A DNA stretch of 5,804 nucleotides from an uncultured Gammaproteobacteria bacterium (GTDB taxonomy: Bacteria > Pseudomonadota > Gammaproteobacteria > GCA-2729495). A program made the position numbers and the translations under genes. The stretch covers positions 3,458 through 9,261 of the forward strand of contig CAMYJV010000155.1 in NCBI GenBank assembly GCA_947258805.1, in the 5' to 3' direction. Under the pieces are notes generated by a model. It saw only the letters and a list, made by a program, of their open reading frames with translations. It ran no database searches and had not been told where the DNA came from. Numbering within the stretch: position 1 is the first letter of the stretch; every line of letters starts with the position of its first letter. Below, piece after piece: positions 1 to 4,484 of the stretch.

Positions 1-675
1 GTAGTCGGAATCGAGCGCACCGCGATTGCCGGTTTCGATTTCGCCGACCTCGCGCGCCACACGCTGCACCGGTGACAGGCTCCAGATCAGCACGCCGGCC
101 TGCATCACGAGCAAGGCAATCGCCCCACCGCCGAGCCAGCGCCACAGGATCTCGCGGAACCCGGCGACTTCCGCCTCAAGTCCCGCGCGGCTTTCCGCCA
201 CCTGGAAAATAAAGATCTGCTCTTCGCCGCTGTCCAGTTCCCAGAACACCGGGTAGGCGAGCGTCTGCAGCACATCGTCTTCGTCCGGCGCGGCCAGGTT
301 CAACCGGGTGTCGCCCGGGCTGTGCATAACGGCATACGGCACGTCCACGCCCAGGCTGGAGTCTGATTGCCACAGCAGCTCGCCCCCCACGGCGGCGATC
401 GCGGCATATGAACCAGACGCGGGCACCGCGAGCTGTGGTTCCGGCAGCACGGCCGGCATGTTCAACGCACCCGCCGCATCGACATCCACCGCGCCCATCA
501 GCATGTACAGGCGTGCCAGCAGGCGTTCGCGACCCATTTGCTCCACGCTGCCGCGGAACGCGCGCTCGGCGGCCAGCCCCGTGAGACCGGCGAACAGCGC
601 GACCACGACTGCGCCGGCCAGCAGCACCCGCAGCCGCAGCGACCAGCCGGGCCGTTTGCCTTCAACGTCGGTCAT
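1..675 (-). CDS. PhoQ-like sensor histidine kinase (N-terminal 225 residues, partial)
   Basis: The frame is open from ATG at 675 to the window edge, giving 225 codons; the catalytic half lies outside. The protein is probably an inner-membrane sensor kinase that phosphorylates the response regulator encoded 33 nt upstream. Visible parts in order: short cytoplasmic N-terminus, TM1 about residues 11-35 (VLLAGAVVVALFAGLTGLA core), a periplasmic sensor region about 36-175, TM2 about 176-200 (GGGAIALLVMQAGVLIW core), then a HAMP-like linker starting SLSPVQRVAREVGEIETGNR. That linker strongly recalls PhoQ-type kinases. The sensor region carries LLWQSDSSLG (about 100-109), a motif type seen in PhoQ-like sensors, and acidic clusters at 131-134 (DEDD) and 146-152 (ELDSGEE). 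A GGTGAG Shine-Dalgarno (complement of 682-687) sits 6 nt before the ATG. It is co-transcribed with the regulator, as is usual. The H-box and ATPase domain cannot be seen, so the kinase call rests on topology, linker and neighbour. Confidence 0.9.
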   Translation of the reverse strand, partial: MTDVEGKRPGWSLRLRVLLAGAVVVALFAGLTGLAAERAFRGSVEQMGRERLLARLYMLMGAVDVDAAGALNMPAVLPEPQLAVPASGSYAAIAAVGGELLWQSDSSLGVDVPYAVMHSPGDTRLNLAAPDEDDVLQTLAYPVFWELDSGEEQIFIFQVAESRAGLEAEVAGFREILWRWLGGGAIALLVMQAGVLIWSLSPVQRVAREVGEIETGNRGALDSDY

Positions 676-708
676 TGCGCACTCACCCCCCCACAGTGCG
701 CCGGGTCG

Positions 709-1392
709 TCACGCGTCGGCGGTGGCCGCGCGCAGCCGGTAGCCGCGCCCGCGGAGCGTTTCGATGGGAGCAAAGTCGCCGTCGGGGTCCAGCTTGCGCC
801 GCAGGCGGCCCACCAGCACTTCCACCACGTTGCTGTCGCGGTCGGTCTCTTCGTCGTACAGGTGTTCCGCCAGCGCGGTCTTGGAGATCACCTCGCCCGC
901 GTGCAGCATCAGGTATTCCAGCAGGCGGTACTCGTAGGCCGTGAGCTCGAGCTCGCGCTCACCCACGCGCACCTGGTGCGTGCCGGTATCCAGCGCAATG
1001 GGCCCGGCCATCAGCACCCGGGTCGCCCAGCCACTGGACCGGCGCACCAGCGCGCGCAGTCGCGCCAGCACCTCTTCCATGTGGAAGGGCTTGGCCAGGT
1101 AGTCGTCGGCGCCGTTTTCCAGCCCTTCGACTTTTTCGTCCCAGCGGCTGCGCGCGGTCAGCACCAGCACGGGGAAGTCGAAACCGGCATCGCGCCAGCG
1201 GCTCAACACCTCGAGCCCGTCGATGTCCGGCAGGCCCAGGTCCAGCACTGCAACGTCCACGGGGTATTCGCTGCCCATGTACGCGCCTTCTTCACCGCGG
1301 TCGGTGGCATCCACCGCGTAACCGGCCTGGCGCAGGGATTTAACCAGCTGCTCGCGCAGCGCGCCTTCGTCTTCAATTACCAGCACTCGCAT
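709..1392 (-). CDS. OmpR/PhoP-family response regulator
   Basis: This is a 227-residue two-component transcription factor of normal OmpR-family length. The receiver domain (about 1-115) has the acidic pocket E7/D8, the phosphoacceptor D51 in VAVLDLGLPDIDG, the switch residue T79 in VLVLTARS and K101 in YLAKPFHMEE. A winged-helix DNA-binding domain follows (about 125-222), with ELTAYEYRLLEYLMLHAGEV, the recognition-helix region DRDSNVVEVLVGRLRRKLD and the wing ETLRGRGYRLRA. The whole resembles PhoP and the related QseB group. GGAGG (complement of 1401-1405) lies 8 nt before the ATG. The gene sits between a PepSY protein (22 nt upstream) and the sensor kinase (33 nt downstream) in one operon. 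Three PhoP-box-like tandem repeats in this window are candidate targets, including one in front of its own operon, which implies autoregulation. Family is certain; the phoP orthologue name is not, so no symbol is given. Confidence 0.96.
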   Translation of the reverse strand: MRVLVIEDEGALREQLVKSLRQAGYAVDATDRGEEGAYMGSEYPVDVAVLDLGLPDIDGLEVLSRWRDAGFDFPVLVLTARSRWDEKVEGLENGADDYLAKPFHMEEVLARLRALVRRSSGWATRVLMAGPIALDTGTHQVRVGERELELTAYEYRLLEYLMLHAGEVISKTALAEHLYDEETDRDSNVVEVLVGRLRRKLDPDGDFAPIETLRGRGYRLRAATADA

Positions 1393-1414
1393 ATCTCTGG
1401 CCTCCGTTCCGGGC

Positions 1415-1702
1415 TCAGTTCAGGACGCGGCCGGTGCGGGCATCCACGCTCACATTGCGCACCCGTTCACCGTCGAGCAATACCCTGACCTGGTACACGC
1501 CACCCTTGCGCTTCACCTTCAGCACCCGGCCGCCCGTCGCCCGGCTGGCGATGGACGCGGCCTGGTCGGAGGAAATCTCCGACTGGGCCAGCTGCATGCG
1601 CAGCGAGGGATGCTTGTGATCTCCACCGTACGCCGGGGCTGCAACAACAGACACGGCGGCGGTCAGGGCAAGCAGGGCAGCGATGACTCGGCTTTGCTTC
1701 AA
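1415..1702 (-). CDS. PepSY-domain periplasmic protein
   Basis: A 95-residue exported protein. It has a signal peptide (KQSR n-region, hydrophobic 6-22, likely cleavage near APAYG at about 26) followed by one PepSY domain (about 41-95: ISSDQAASIASRATGG, then VLKVKRKGGVYQVRVLL and the terminal VSVDARTGRVLN). Single-domain PepSY proteins are commonly encoded next to PhoPQ-like pairs. The domain was named for protease inhibition, but its role in such operons is not settled; a periplasmic modulator of the sensor kinase is an inference. The start is TTG at 1702, only 2 nt after the stop of the upstream gene. No ATG or GTG start in frame keeps the signal peptide intact, and the frame is closed by TAA a few codons upstream. 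An in-frame CTG at 1708 is the only other candidate. The Shine-Dalgarno is weak, so translation is probably coupled to the upstream gene. Confidence 0.88.
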   Translation of the reverse strand: MKQSRVIAALLALTAAVSVVAAPAYGGDHKHPSLRMQLAQSEISSDQAASIASRATGGRVLKVKRKGGVYQVRVLLDGERVRNVSVDARTGRVLN

Positions 1703-1704
1703 CT

Positions 1705-2322
1705 TCAGGTCTCGTAATTACGATTCCGATAGGGCTTGCGGCTCGGGTAACGGGCCGGCTGGTAACCGTCACTATTATAGGTGACCGGCTGCACGCTCAC
1801 CGTGACCGGAATCGTCGCGCCGGGGTCCGTCGCCGTATGTGTGACGAAGGTCCGGCCGCGGTATTCATAGGTCACGCGGTAGCCGTCGATGCGCTCTTCC
1901 TGGTGCGTGACCTGCTCGATCTCGCACACGCGCTCGGTAGTGACATAAGTGTGCCCGGGCCGCGCGTGGCGCGCCGAATGCTTGTAGCCGGCGCCGGCGC
2001 CCAGCAGGGCACCCACGGCCGCCAGGCCGCGACGGGACCGCCGCCCGTCACCAAGGGCCGCACCGACCAGGCCGCCAATCGCACCGCCCACGATCACCGG
2101 CGTATTCGACCGGTGGCCAGGCGTGTAATGACGGACCTGCTCGTTCCAGCAGACTTCCTTGGGCGTAGACACGTCGACGATGGTCACCAGTGGCTCCACG
2201 CGGGTCACCGGCGCTTCGATCATGAAGTCGCCACCATCGTGGCCACTACCCATGACCAGGCCCGGCAGGCCCGCGACCATCATCGTTGCAATGGTTGTTG
2301 CTTTAGCTTTTCGAATGTTCAT
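1705..2322 (-). CDS. Glycine-zipper 2TM-domain envelope protein
   Basis: A 205-residue exported protein and the first gene of the two-component operon. The N-terminus is signal-peptide-like (MNIRKAKATT, then hydrophobic 10-25, ending near VMGSG); no lipobox cysteine is present. Residues about 74-113 form a glycine zipper of two small-residue-rich hairpin helices (VIVGGAIGGLVGAALG, then GLAAVGALLGAGAGY) separated by a basic DGRRSRRG turn, as in the Rick_17kDa_Anti/glycine-zipper 2TM family. Flanking segments carry C58 (KEVCWNEQ) and C133 (ERVCEIEQ), possibly a disulfide pair, then a beta-rich GYRVTYEYRGRTFVTH region and a Tyr/Arg-rich tail. The frame extends 75 codons further upstream, but that segment would cover the promoter and is not signal-like. 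ATG at 2322 has a perfect AAGGAG 6 nt upstream and is preferred. Family members are envelope proteins of mostly unknown function. Confidence 0.88.
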   Translation of the reverse strand: MNIRKAKATTIATMMVAGLPGLVMGSGHDGGDFMIEAPVTRVEPLVTIVDVSTPKEVCWNEQVRHYTPGHRSNTPVIVGGAIGGLVGAALGDGRRSRRGLAAVGALLGAGAGYKHSARHARPGHTYVTTERVCEIEQVTHQEERIDGYRVTYEYRGRTFVTHTATDPGATIPVTVSVQPVTYNSDGYQPARYPSRKPYRNRNYET

Positions 2323-2328
2323 CGCTCT

Positions 2329-2334
2329 CTCCTT
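2329..2334 (-). promoter_or_regulatory. Shine-Dalgarno fixing the start at 2322
   Basis: The complement reads AAGGAG and lies 6 nt before ATG 2322. It decides against the longer open frame beginning at 2547, which would run through the promoter. Confidence 0.85.
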
Positions 2335-2405
2335 TGCGTTTCGAGCGTCTCCCGTTCGCCGGAGCCGTGCGCGCTGCACACGGTCCGACGACATTTCACG
2401 GGCGC

Positions 2406-2439
2406 AGCATAGAGAGCCGTGCATGAACCAAACCTGAAC
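2406..2439 (-). promoter_or_regulatory. PhoP-box-like promoter of the two-component operon
   Basis: On the minus strand this reads GTTCAG, 5 nt, GTTCAT, 11 nt, TATGCT. The two half-sites are 11 bp apart (complement of 2435-2439 and 2424-2428 for the GTTCA cores), and TATGCT (complement of 2406-2411) is a -10 element of TANNNT form. There is no consensus -35; its place falls between the half-sites, as in promoters activated by PhoP-type regulators. The expected start of transcription is near 2399, giving a leader of about 77 nt. The same arrangement occurs at 2606-2639 and 4398-4431, so activation by the regulator of this operon (autoregulation) is likely but inferred. Confidence 0.78.
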
Positions 2440-2531
2440 AAGACGGGCAGCGGGAATCTGTGGCGGAAACTGTGATCTGCGTTCTGCCGGTTGGACATAA
2501 GCCGCCACGGTCATTGGACGGGCAGAAAGAA

Positions 2532-2591
2532 GGTGCACGTAGTGCACCCTACGGGTGCCGCGACGCCAACGTAGGGTGCGCTCCGCGCACC
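2532..2591. repeat. Head-to-head pair of REP-like hairpins
   Basis: Two 22-nt units share the head CGTAGGGTGC. One lies on the minus strand (2553 to 2532), the other on the plus strand (2570 to 2591), separated by 16 nt. They match at 19 of 22 positions. Each folds into a 7-bp stem with a 3-nt loop: GGTGCAC/GTGCACC at 2532-2548 and GGTGCGC/GCGCACC at 2575-2591. Two of the three differences are partners in the stem (A-T in one unit, G-C in the other), so pairing is kept. The facing heads also form a 10-bp inverted repeat (2544-2553 with 2570-2579). This is the layout of REP doublets (BIMEs), which are usually moved by RAYT transposases; none is encoded in this window. Confidence 0.82.
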
Positions 2592-2605
2592 GTCCGGGGC
2601 TCGAC

Positions 2606-2639
2606 GTTCAGCGCTGATTCAGGGGCGTCCTTCTAGCGT
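2606..2639 (+). promoter_or_regulatory. PhoP-box-like promoter of the Arg/His-rich protein gene
   Basis: GTTCAG, 5 nt, ATTCAG, 11 nt, TAGCGT: half-sites begin at 2606 and 2617 (11-bp period) and the -10-like TAGCGT is at 2634-2639. Spacing to the -10 is identical to that in the two sister promoters of this window. Transcription should begin near 2646, leaving a leader of about 40 nt. The -10 is poor against TATAAT, consistent with dependence on an activator. Confidence 0.75.
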
Positions 2640-2673
2640 GTGTGCCAGGGCCGGACTTCGGCTCGTGAAAGTG

Positions 2674-2679
2674 AAGGAG
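2674..2679 (+). promoter_or_regulatory. Shine-Dalgarno fixing the start at 2687
   Basis: AAGGAG ends 7 nt before ATG 2687 and only 4 nt before an in-frame GTG at 2684, which favours the ATG. Another ATG at 2682 is followed at once by TGA and cannot start a protein. Confidence 0.8.
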
Positions 2680-2686
2680 CAATGTG

Positions 2687-3157
2687 ATGGACCACAGAAA
2701 ACTCACACTGGTACTGGCAGCGGCCCTCGCTCTAGGCTTTTCGGCCGCCGCCAGCGCCGATGACCACCGCGGTCGCGGCCATCGTGACAACGATCGTCAC
2801 AGCCATGCGACGCGCCAGCACGACGGTAGCAAGTTCCGTTCGAACCGCCGGGCTGACCGGCGCGACATGCACCGCAATGACCGCCACGGCCATTACCGCG
2901 ACGGCCGGCGCTTTCGCGATCGCGACTGGCGCCGCGGCAAGCACTGGCGTGGCAACAAGCACGCCCGCCGGCACTGGCGCCAGCACAAGCGGGCCCGCAA
3001 GCACTGGCGCGCCCACCGGCGCCAGGATTATCGAGCTGCGCGCCGCCACTGGCACGGTGACCGGGTCTGTTACACGGACCACCGCTACCAGCGCAATTCG
3101 TTCAGCTTCTGGCTCGATGACGTCGGCATCACGGTGCGGGACAAGCGCTACCGGTAA
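2687..3157 (+). CDS. Secreted Arg/His-rich polycationic protein with HWR repeats
   Basis: A 156-residue exported protein. The signal peptide covers about 1-24 (hydrophobic LTLVLAAALALGFSAAA; likely cleavage at ASA/DD). The mature part is dominated by Arg, His, Asp and Lys, giving a very basic chain: DDHRGRGHRDNDRHSH near its start, then RDGRRFRDRDWRRG. Residues 85-114 form three 10-residue repeats (KHWRGNKHAR, RHWRQHKRAR, KHWRAHRRQD) and a fourth partial copy, RHWHGD, follows at 120-125. The C-terminal 30 residues differ (one Cys at 128, then NSFSFWLDDVGITV), suggesting a small beta segment. His-rich basic periplasmic proteins such as the RcnB group bind or respond to metals, but I see no clear RcnB domain. 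Binding of metals or of anionic surface polymers are both guesses. It has its own PhoP-box-like promoter and a strong terminator, so it is monocistronic. Confidence 0.82.
   Translation: MDHRKLTLVLAAALALGFSAAASADDHRGRGHRDNDRHSHATRQHDGSKFRSNRRADRRDMHRNDRHGHYRDGRRFRDRDWRRGKHWRGNKHARRHWRQHKRARKHWRAHRRQDYRAARRHWHGDRVCYTDHRYQRNSFSFWLDDVGITVRDKRYR
2939..3028 (+). repeat. Three 30-bp tandem coding repeats (HWR units)
   Basis: Units 2939-2968, 2969-2998 and 2999-3028 each begin with a Lys or Arg codon followed by the identical GCACTGGCG encoding HWR. They diverge in the second half. A related fourth unit starts at 3044 with CACTGGCAC (HWH). The pattern implies internal duplication within the gene. 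Confidence 0.75.
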
Positions 3158-3172
3158 GTCGATAGCCTGAAC

Positions 3173-3220
3173 AGGCGCCGGGTCTGTGGCTACCGCGAGC
3201 AGATCCGGCGCCTCTTTTTT
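3173..3220 (+). terminator. Intrinsic terminator after the Arg/His-rich gene
   Basis: The arms 3173-3186 and 3200-3213 pair over 14 positions with a single G-U wobble (core AGGCGCCGG/CCGGCGCCT) around a 13-nt loop. A run of six T follows at 3215-3220. It begins 15 nt after the stop at 3157. The T-run is only on the plus side, so it acts for the plus-strand gene and not for the convergent gene ending at 3242. Confidence 0.9.
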
Positions 3221-3241
3221 GTACCAGCGCCTTCAGCTCTG

Positions 3242-3580
3242 TCACGCAGAACTGCGCCGGCTCCCGCCAGCACGGCGTCTGGACGACTTGGCCGCCCGCG
3301 GATGCACCGCCTCGAGCACGGCCTGGGGCCGCACCTGCATGACCCGCAGCAGGGTCCTAGCCGCCCCGGTGGGCGAACGATGGCCTTGTTCCCAGTTCTG
3401 CAAGGTACGGACGCTAACCGCCATCAGCGCCGCAAATTGGGCTTGTGACAGGTGCATGCCCTCACGAATCGCGCGCACATCCGGTTCCGGATATTCATAG
3501 CGCGTGAGCGCATCCCGGTTGTCACGGAACTCCTCCAGCCCTTGGCGGATATATTCGAACGAACTTTTTCGTTGGTTCAT
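3242..3580 (-). CDS. NadS/HigA-like HTH antitoxin, without adjacent cognate toxin
   Basis: A 112-residue XRE-type DNA-binding protein. An N-terminal segment (1-30) leads to DVRAIREGMHLSQAQFAALM and the HTH at about 44-64, with the block VSVRTLQNWEQGHRSPTGAA that is characteristic of NadS-type antitoxins, then LLRVMQVRPQAVLEAVHP. Family members usually neutralise a RelE-like toxin and repress their own operon. The last 18 residues (RAAKSSRRRAGGSRRSSA) are an extra basic tail beyond the usual end of the domain. The gene lies 60 nt downstream of a ParE-type toxin that already has a different, overlapping antitoxin, so its own toxin appears to be missing. It has its own sigma70-like promoter with a palindrome in the spacer. 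No good Shine-Dalgarno precedes ATG 3580. It could be an orphan repressor or an anti-addiction antitoxin. Confidence 0.87.
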   Translation of the reverse strand: MNQRKSSFEYIRQGLEEFRDNRDALTRYEYPEPDVRAIREGMHLSQAQFAALMAVSVRTLQNWEQGHRSPTGAARTLLRVMQVRPQAVLEAVHPRAAKSSRRRAGGSRRSSA

Positions 3581-3607
3581 CGGGACGACTCGAGAATGCC
3601 TAGATCA

Positions 3608-3636
3608 ACTATACGTCTCTGACGTACCCTCAGCAA
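3608..3636 (-). promoter_or_regulatory. Promoter with palindromic operator for the NadS-like gene
   Basis: The minus strand reads TTGCTG (complement of 3631-3636), a 17-nt spacer, then TATAGT (complement of 3608-3613). TACGTC-N3-GACGTA (3612-3626) is a perfect inverted repeat inside the spacer and touching the -10, an ideal place for repression by the HTH protein encoded just downstream. Autoregulation is inferred from family habit and position. Confidence 0.68.
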
Positions 3637-3640
3637 ACCG

Positions 3641-3979
3641 TCAGGCAGCGTTGATTAGAGCCTCATACGGAGCTGGCGCCTCCTCAACGAATTTCTGCCA
3701 TGCGCCAGGCCCGCGACGTTGGTCGACGATCGCGAGGATCTGGATAAGACGATTCGCCGTGTCGATGCGATAGAGGACCGAGTACGGAAATCGCTTGAGC
3801 ACCAGGCGGCGATTGTCCCCTAACACTTGTGGCCCCAGGTAAGGGTTGTCCCTCAACAACGATATGGAGCGCTGGAAATCCTCAATGAAGCGGCGACCTA
3901 GCCGGCGATCCAGACGTGCATAGTGCTGCACCGCGTTGATGAACTCGTCGGACGCCCTGTCGTCAAGACGACACTTCAC
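3641..3979 (-). CDS. RelE/ParE-superfamily toxin
   Basis: A 112-residue toxin of a type II toxin-antitoxin module. Family hallmarks are the start KCRLDDRASDEFINAVQHYARLDRRLG, the helix FIEDFQRSISLLRDNPYLG, the RRLVLKRFPYSVLYRI strand pair and the final strand LIQILAIVDQRR, which is typical of ParE/RelE folds. ParE members poison gyrase and RelE members cut mRNA on the ribosome; sequence alone does not settle which applies here, although the FPY-VLYRI pattern fits the ParE-like side. The start is GTG at 3979, overlapping the antitoxin stop by 4 nt (GTGA), so translation is coupled. The reading frame looks intact. Base composition appears less GC-rich than the neighbouring operons, which fits acquisition as a mobile cassette. 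Confidence 0.9.
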   Translation of the reverse strand: MKCRLDDRASDEFINAVQHYARLDRRLGRRFIEDFQRSISLLRDNPYLGPQVLGDNRRLVLKRFPYSVLYRIDTANRLIQILAIVDQRRGPGAWQKFVEEAPAPYEALINAA

Positions 3980-4212
3980 TCGTCGAGGATTGCGTATGCC
4001 CTGCGGAGGACTTCGTCAACTGGAACGGTTTTCGCCGTGCCATTGAGATAGCGCTGTTCCCGCCGGGCAATCTCTTCCATCCAGGCCTGCTTGATCTCCG
4101 GGCTCCCCCAGCCGTCGTCGGCCTGCATCGTCAGCAGCTGAATCAGCTCTTCACGCTCTTCCTCGCTCAGGGCAAGCGCGTCGCGGTAGACATCCTGTGC
4201 GGTTCTGGCCAT
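3976..4212 (-). CDS. Addiction-module antitoxin (TIGR02574-type)
   Basis: A 78-residue acidic protein of the putative addiction-module component family. It shows ALSEEEREELIQLL near the start, a central W-x(3)-I pattern in KQAWMEEIARREQRYLNGTAKTV, and the VDEVLRRAYAILDE end. This family is regularly encoded directly upstream of a RelE/ParE toxin and neutralises it, exactly as here. No HTH is evident, so repression of the operon, if it occurs, may use the toxin-antitoxin complex. ATG 4212 has only a weak AGG about 8 nt upstream. A 14-bp palindrome and a TATAAG -10 candidate lie just upstream. Confidence 0.9.
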   Translation of the reverse strand: MARTAQDVYRDALALSEEEREELIQLLTMQADDGWGSPEIKQAWMEEIARREQRYLNGTAKTVPVDEVLRRAYAILDE

Positions 4213-4238
4213 GCGCTTAACCTAACACCGCCGGATCG

Positions 4239-4252
4239 GCAGCGCACGCTGC
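4239..4252. promoter_or_regulatory. Palindrome, candidate operator of the TA operon
   Basis: GCAGCG-CA-CGCTGC has perfect 6-bp arms. It lies 6 nt downstream of a minus-strand TATAAG (complement of 4258-4263), so it would cover the transcription start of the antitoxin-toxin operon. No convincing -35 is seen (TCTGCA at 17-nt spacing). Operator function is inferred from position only. Confidence 0.45.
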
Positions 4253-4320
4253 AAAACCTTATAAACGCAGCCGTTTCTCTTGCAGAGACCGCCGCGCTCA
4301 ACAGAGCCACCCAGGAATGA

Positions 4321-4380
4321 GAAAGGTGGCGGGGATTGAGCATTGCGCAGTCGCCAGTGGCCTCTCCCCGCCACCTCTTC
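4321..4380. repeat. Long inverted repeat in the divergent intergenic region
   Basis: AGGTGGCGGGGA (4324-4335) and TCCCCGCCACCT (4365-4376) are perfect 12-bp complements around a 29-nt centre. The pairing extends 3 bp further outward (GAA with TTC) if C4377 is bulged. Neither side carries a strong T-run, and genes on both sides diverge, so it is not an ordinary terminator. It ends about 18 nt upstream of the PhoP-box-like promoter. Function unknown. Confidence 0.65.
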
Positions 4381-4397
4381 TCGATTCACCCCTCTTG

Positions 4398-4431
4398 GTT
4401 CAGCTTCCGTTCAGCTTCCCCTGCATAGGAT
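4398..4431 (+). promoter_or_regulatory. PhoP-box-like promoter of the 4485 operon
   Basis: Two perfect copies of GTTCAGCTTCC stand in tandem (4398-4408, 4409-4419). TAGGAT at 4426-4431 is the -10 candidate, 12 nt after the second GTTCA, exactly as at the other two boxes of this window. The predicted transcription start is near 4438, about 47 nt before the ATG. This is the best-conserved of the three boxes. Confidence 0.8.
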
Positions 4432-4472
4432 GGCTGCACAACACAACGGTACGTAACACCGTCCCGCTCAAC

Positions 4473-4476
4473 GGAG
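4473..4476 (+). promoter_or_regulatory. Shine-Dalgarno fixing the start at 4485
   Basis: GGAG lies 8 nt before ATG 4485. The frame is open back to an ATG at 4317, but that longer version would include the inverted repeat and the promoter and would bury the signal peptide, so the start at 4485 is chosen. Confidence 0.8.
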
Positions 4477-4484
4477 AACGCGAG

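Noticed and set aside
538..1488. A 316-codon plus-strand open frame antisense to the response regulator and PepSY gene
   Set aside because: It runs opposite to two clearly recognisable genes, has low-complexity His/Gln/Ala-rich composition, and is the expected shadow of GC-rich codons.
1681..1710. Possible further GTTCAG-type box around TTCAACTTCAG
   Set aside because: The two half-sites are 7 bp apart rather than 11 and lie at a tight gene junction, with no -10 at the right distance.
2365..2383. Small hairpin (CCGTG/CACGG) in the leader of the two-component operon
   Set aside because: Only five outer pairs, then a mismatch. In DNA this GC-rich it can arise by chance, so no riboswitch or attenuator is claimed.
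2323..2547. N-terminal extension of the glycine-zipper gene (75 more codons)
   Set aside because: It would run through the promoter and into the REP hairpin. ATG 2322 has a perfect Shine-Dalgarno and starts a signal peptide.
2760..3170. Thr/Ala-rich plus-strand frame, and the minus-strand frame at 2732-3082, overlapping the Arg/His-rich gene
   Set aside because: Both are shifted or antisense readings of the repetitive Arg/His codons. Only the 2687 frame has a signal peptide, ribosome binding site and promoter in register.
2532..3220. CRISPR-like array from the direct and inverted repeats
   Set aside because: The repeats at 2532-2591 are only two inverted hairpins, and those at 2939-3028 are coding. 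There are no regularly spaced identical direct repeats with unique spacers.
4317..4484. N-terminal extension of the helical-protein gene (56 more codons)
   Set aside because: It covers the inverted repeat and the boxed promoter. The signal peptide begins at the methionine at 4485, which has its own GGAG.
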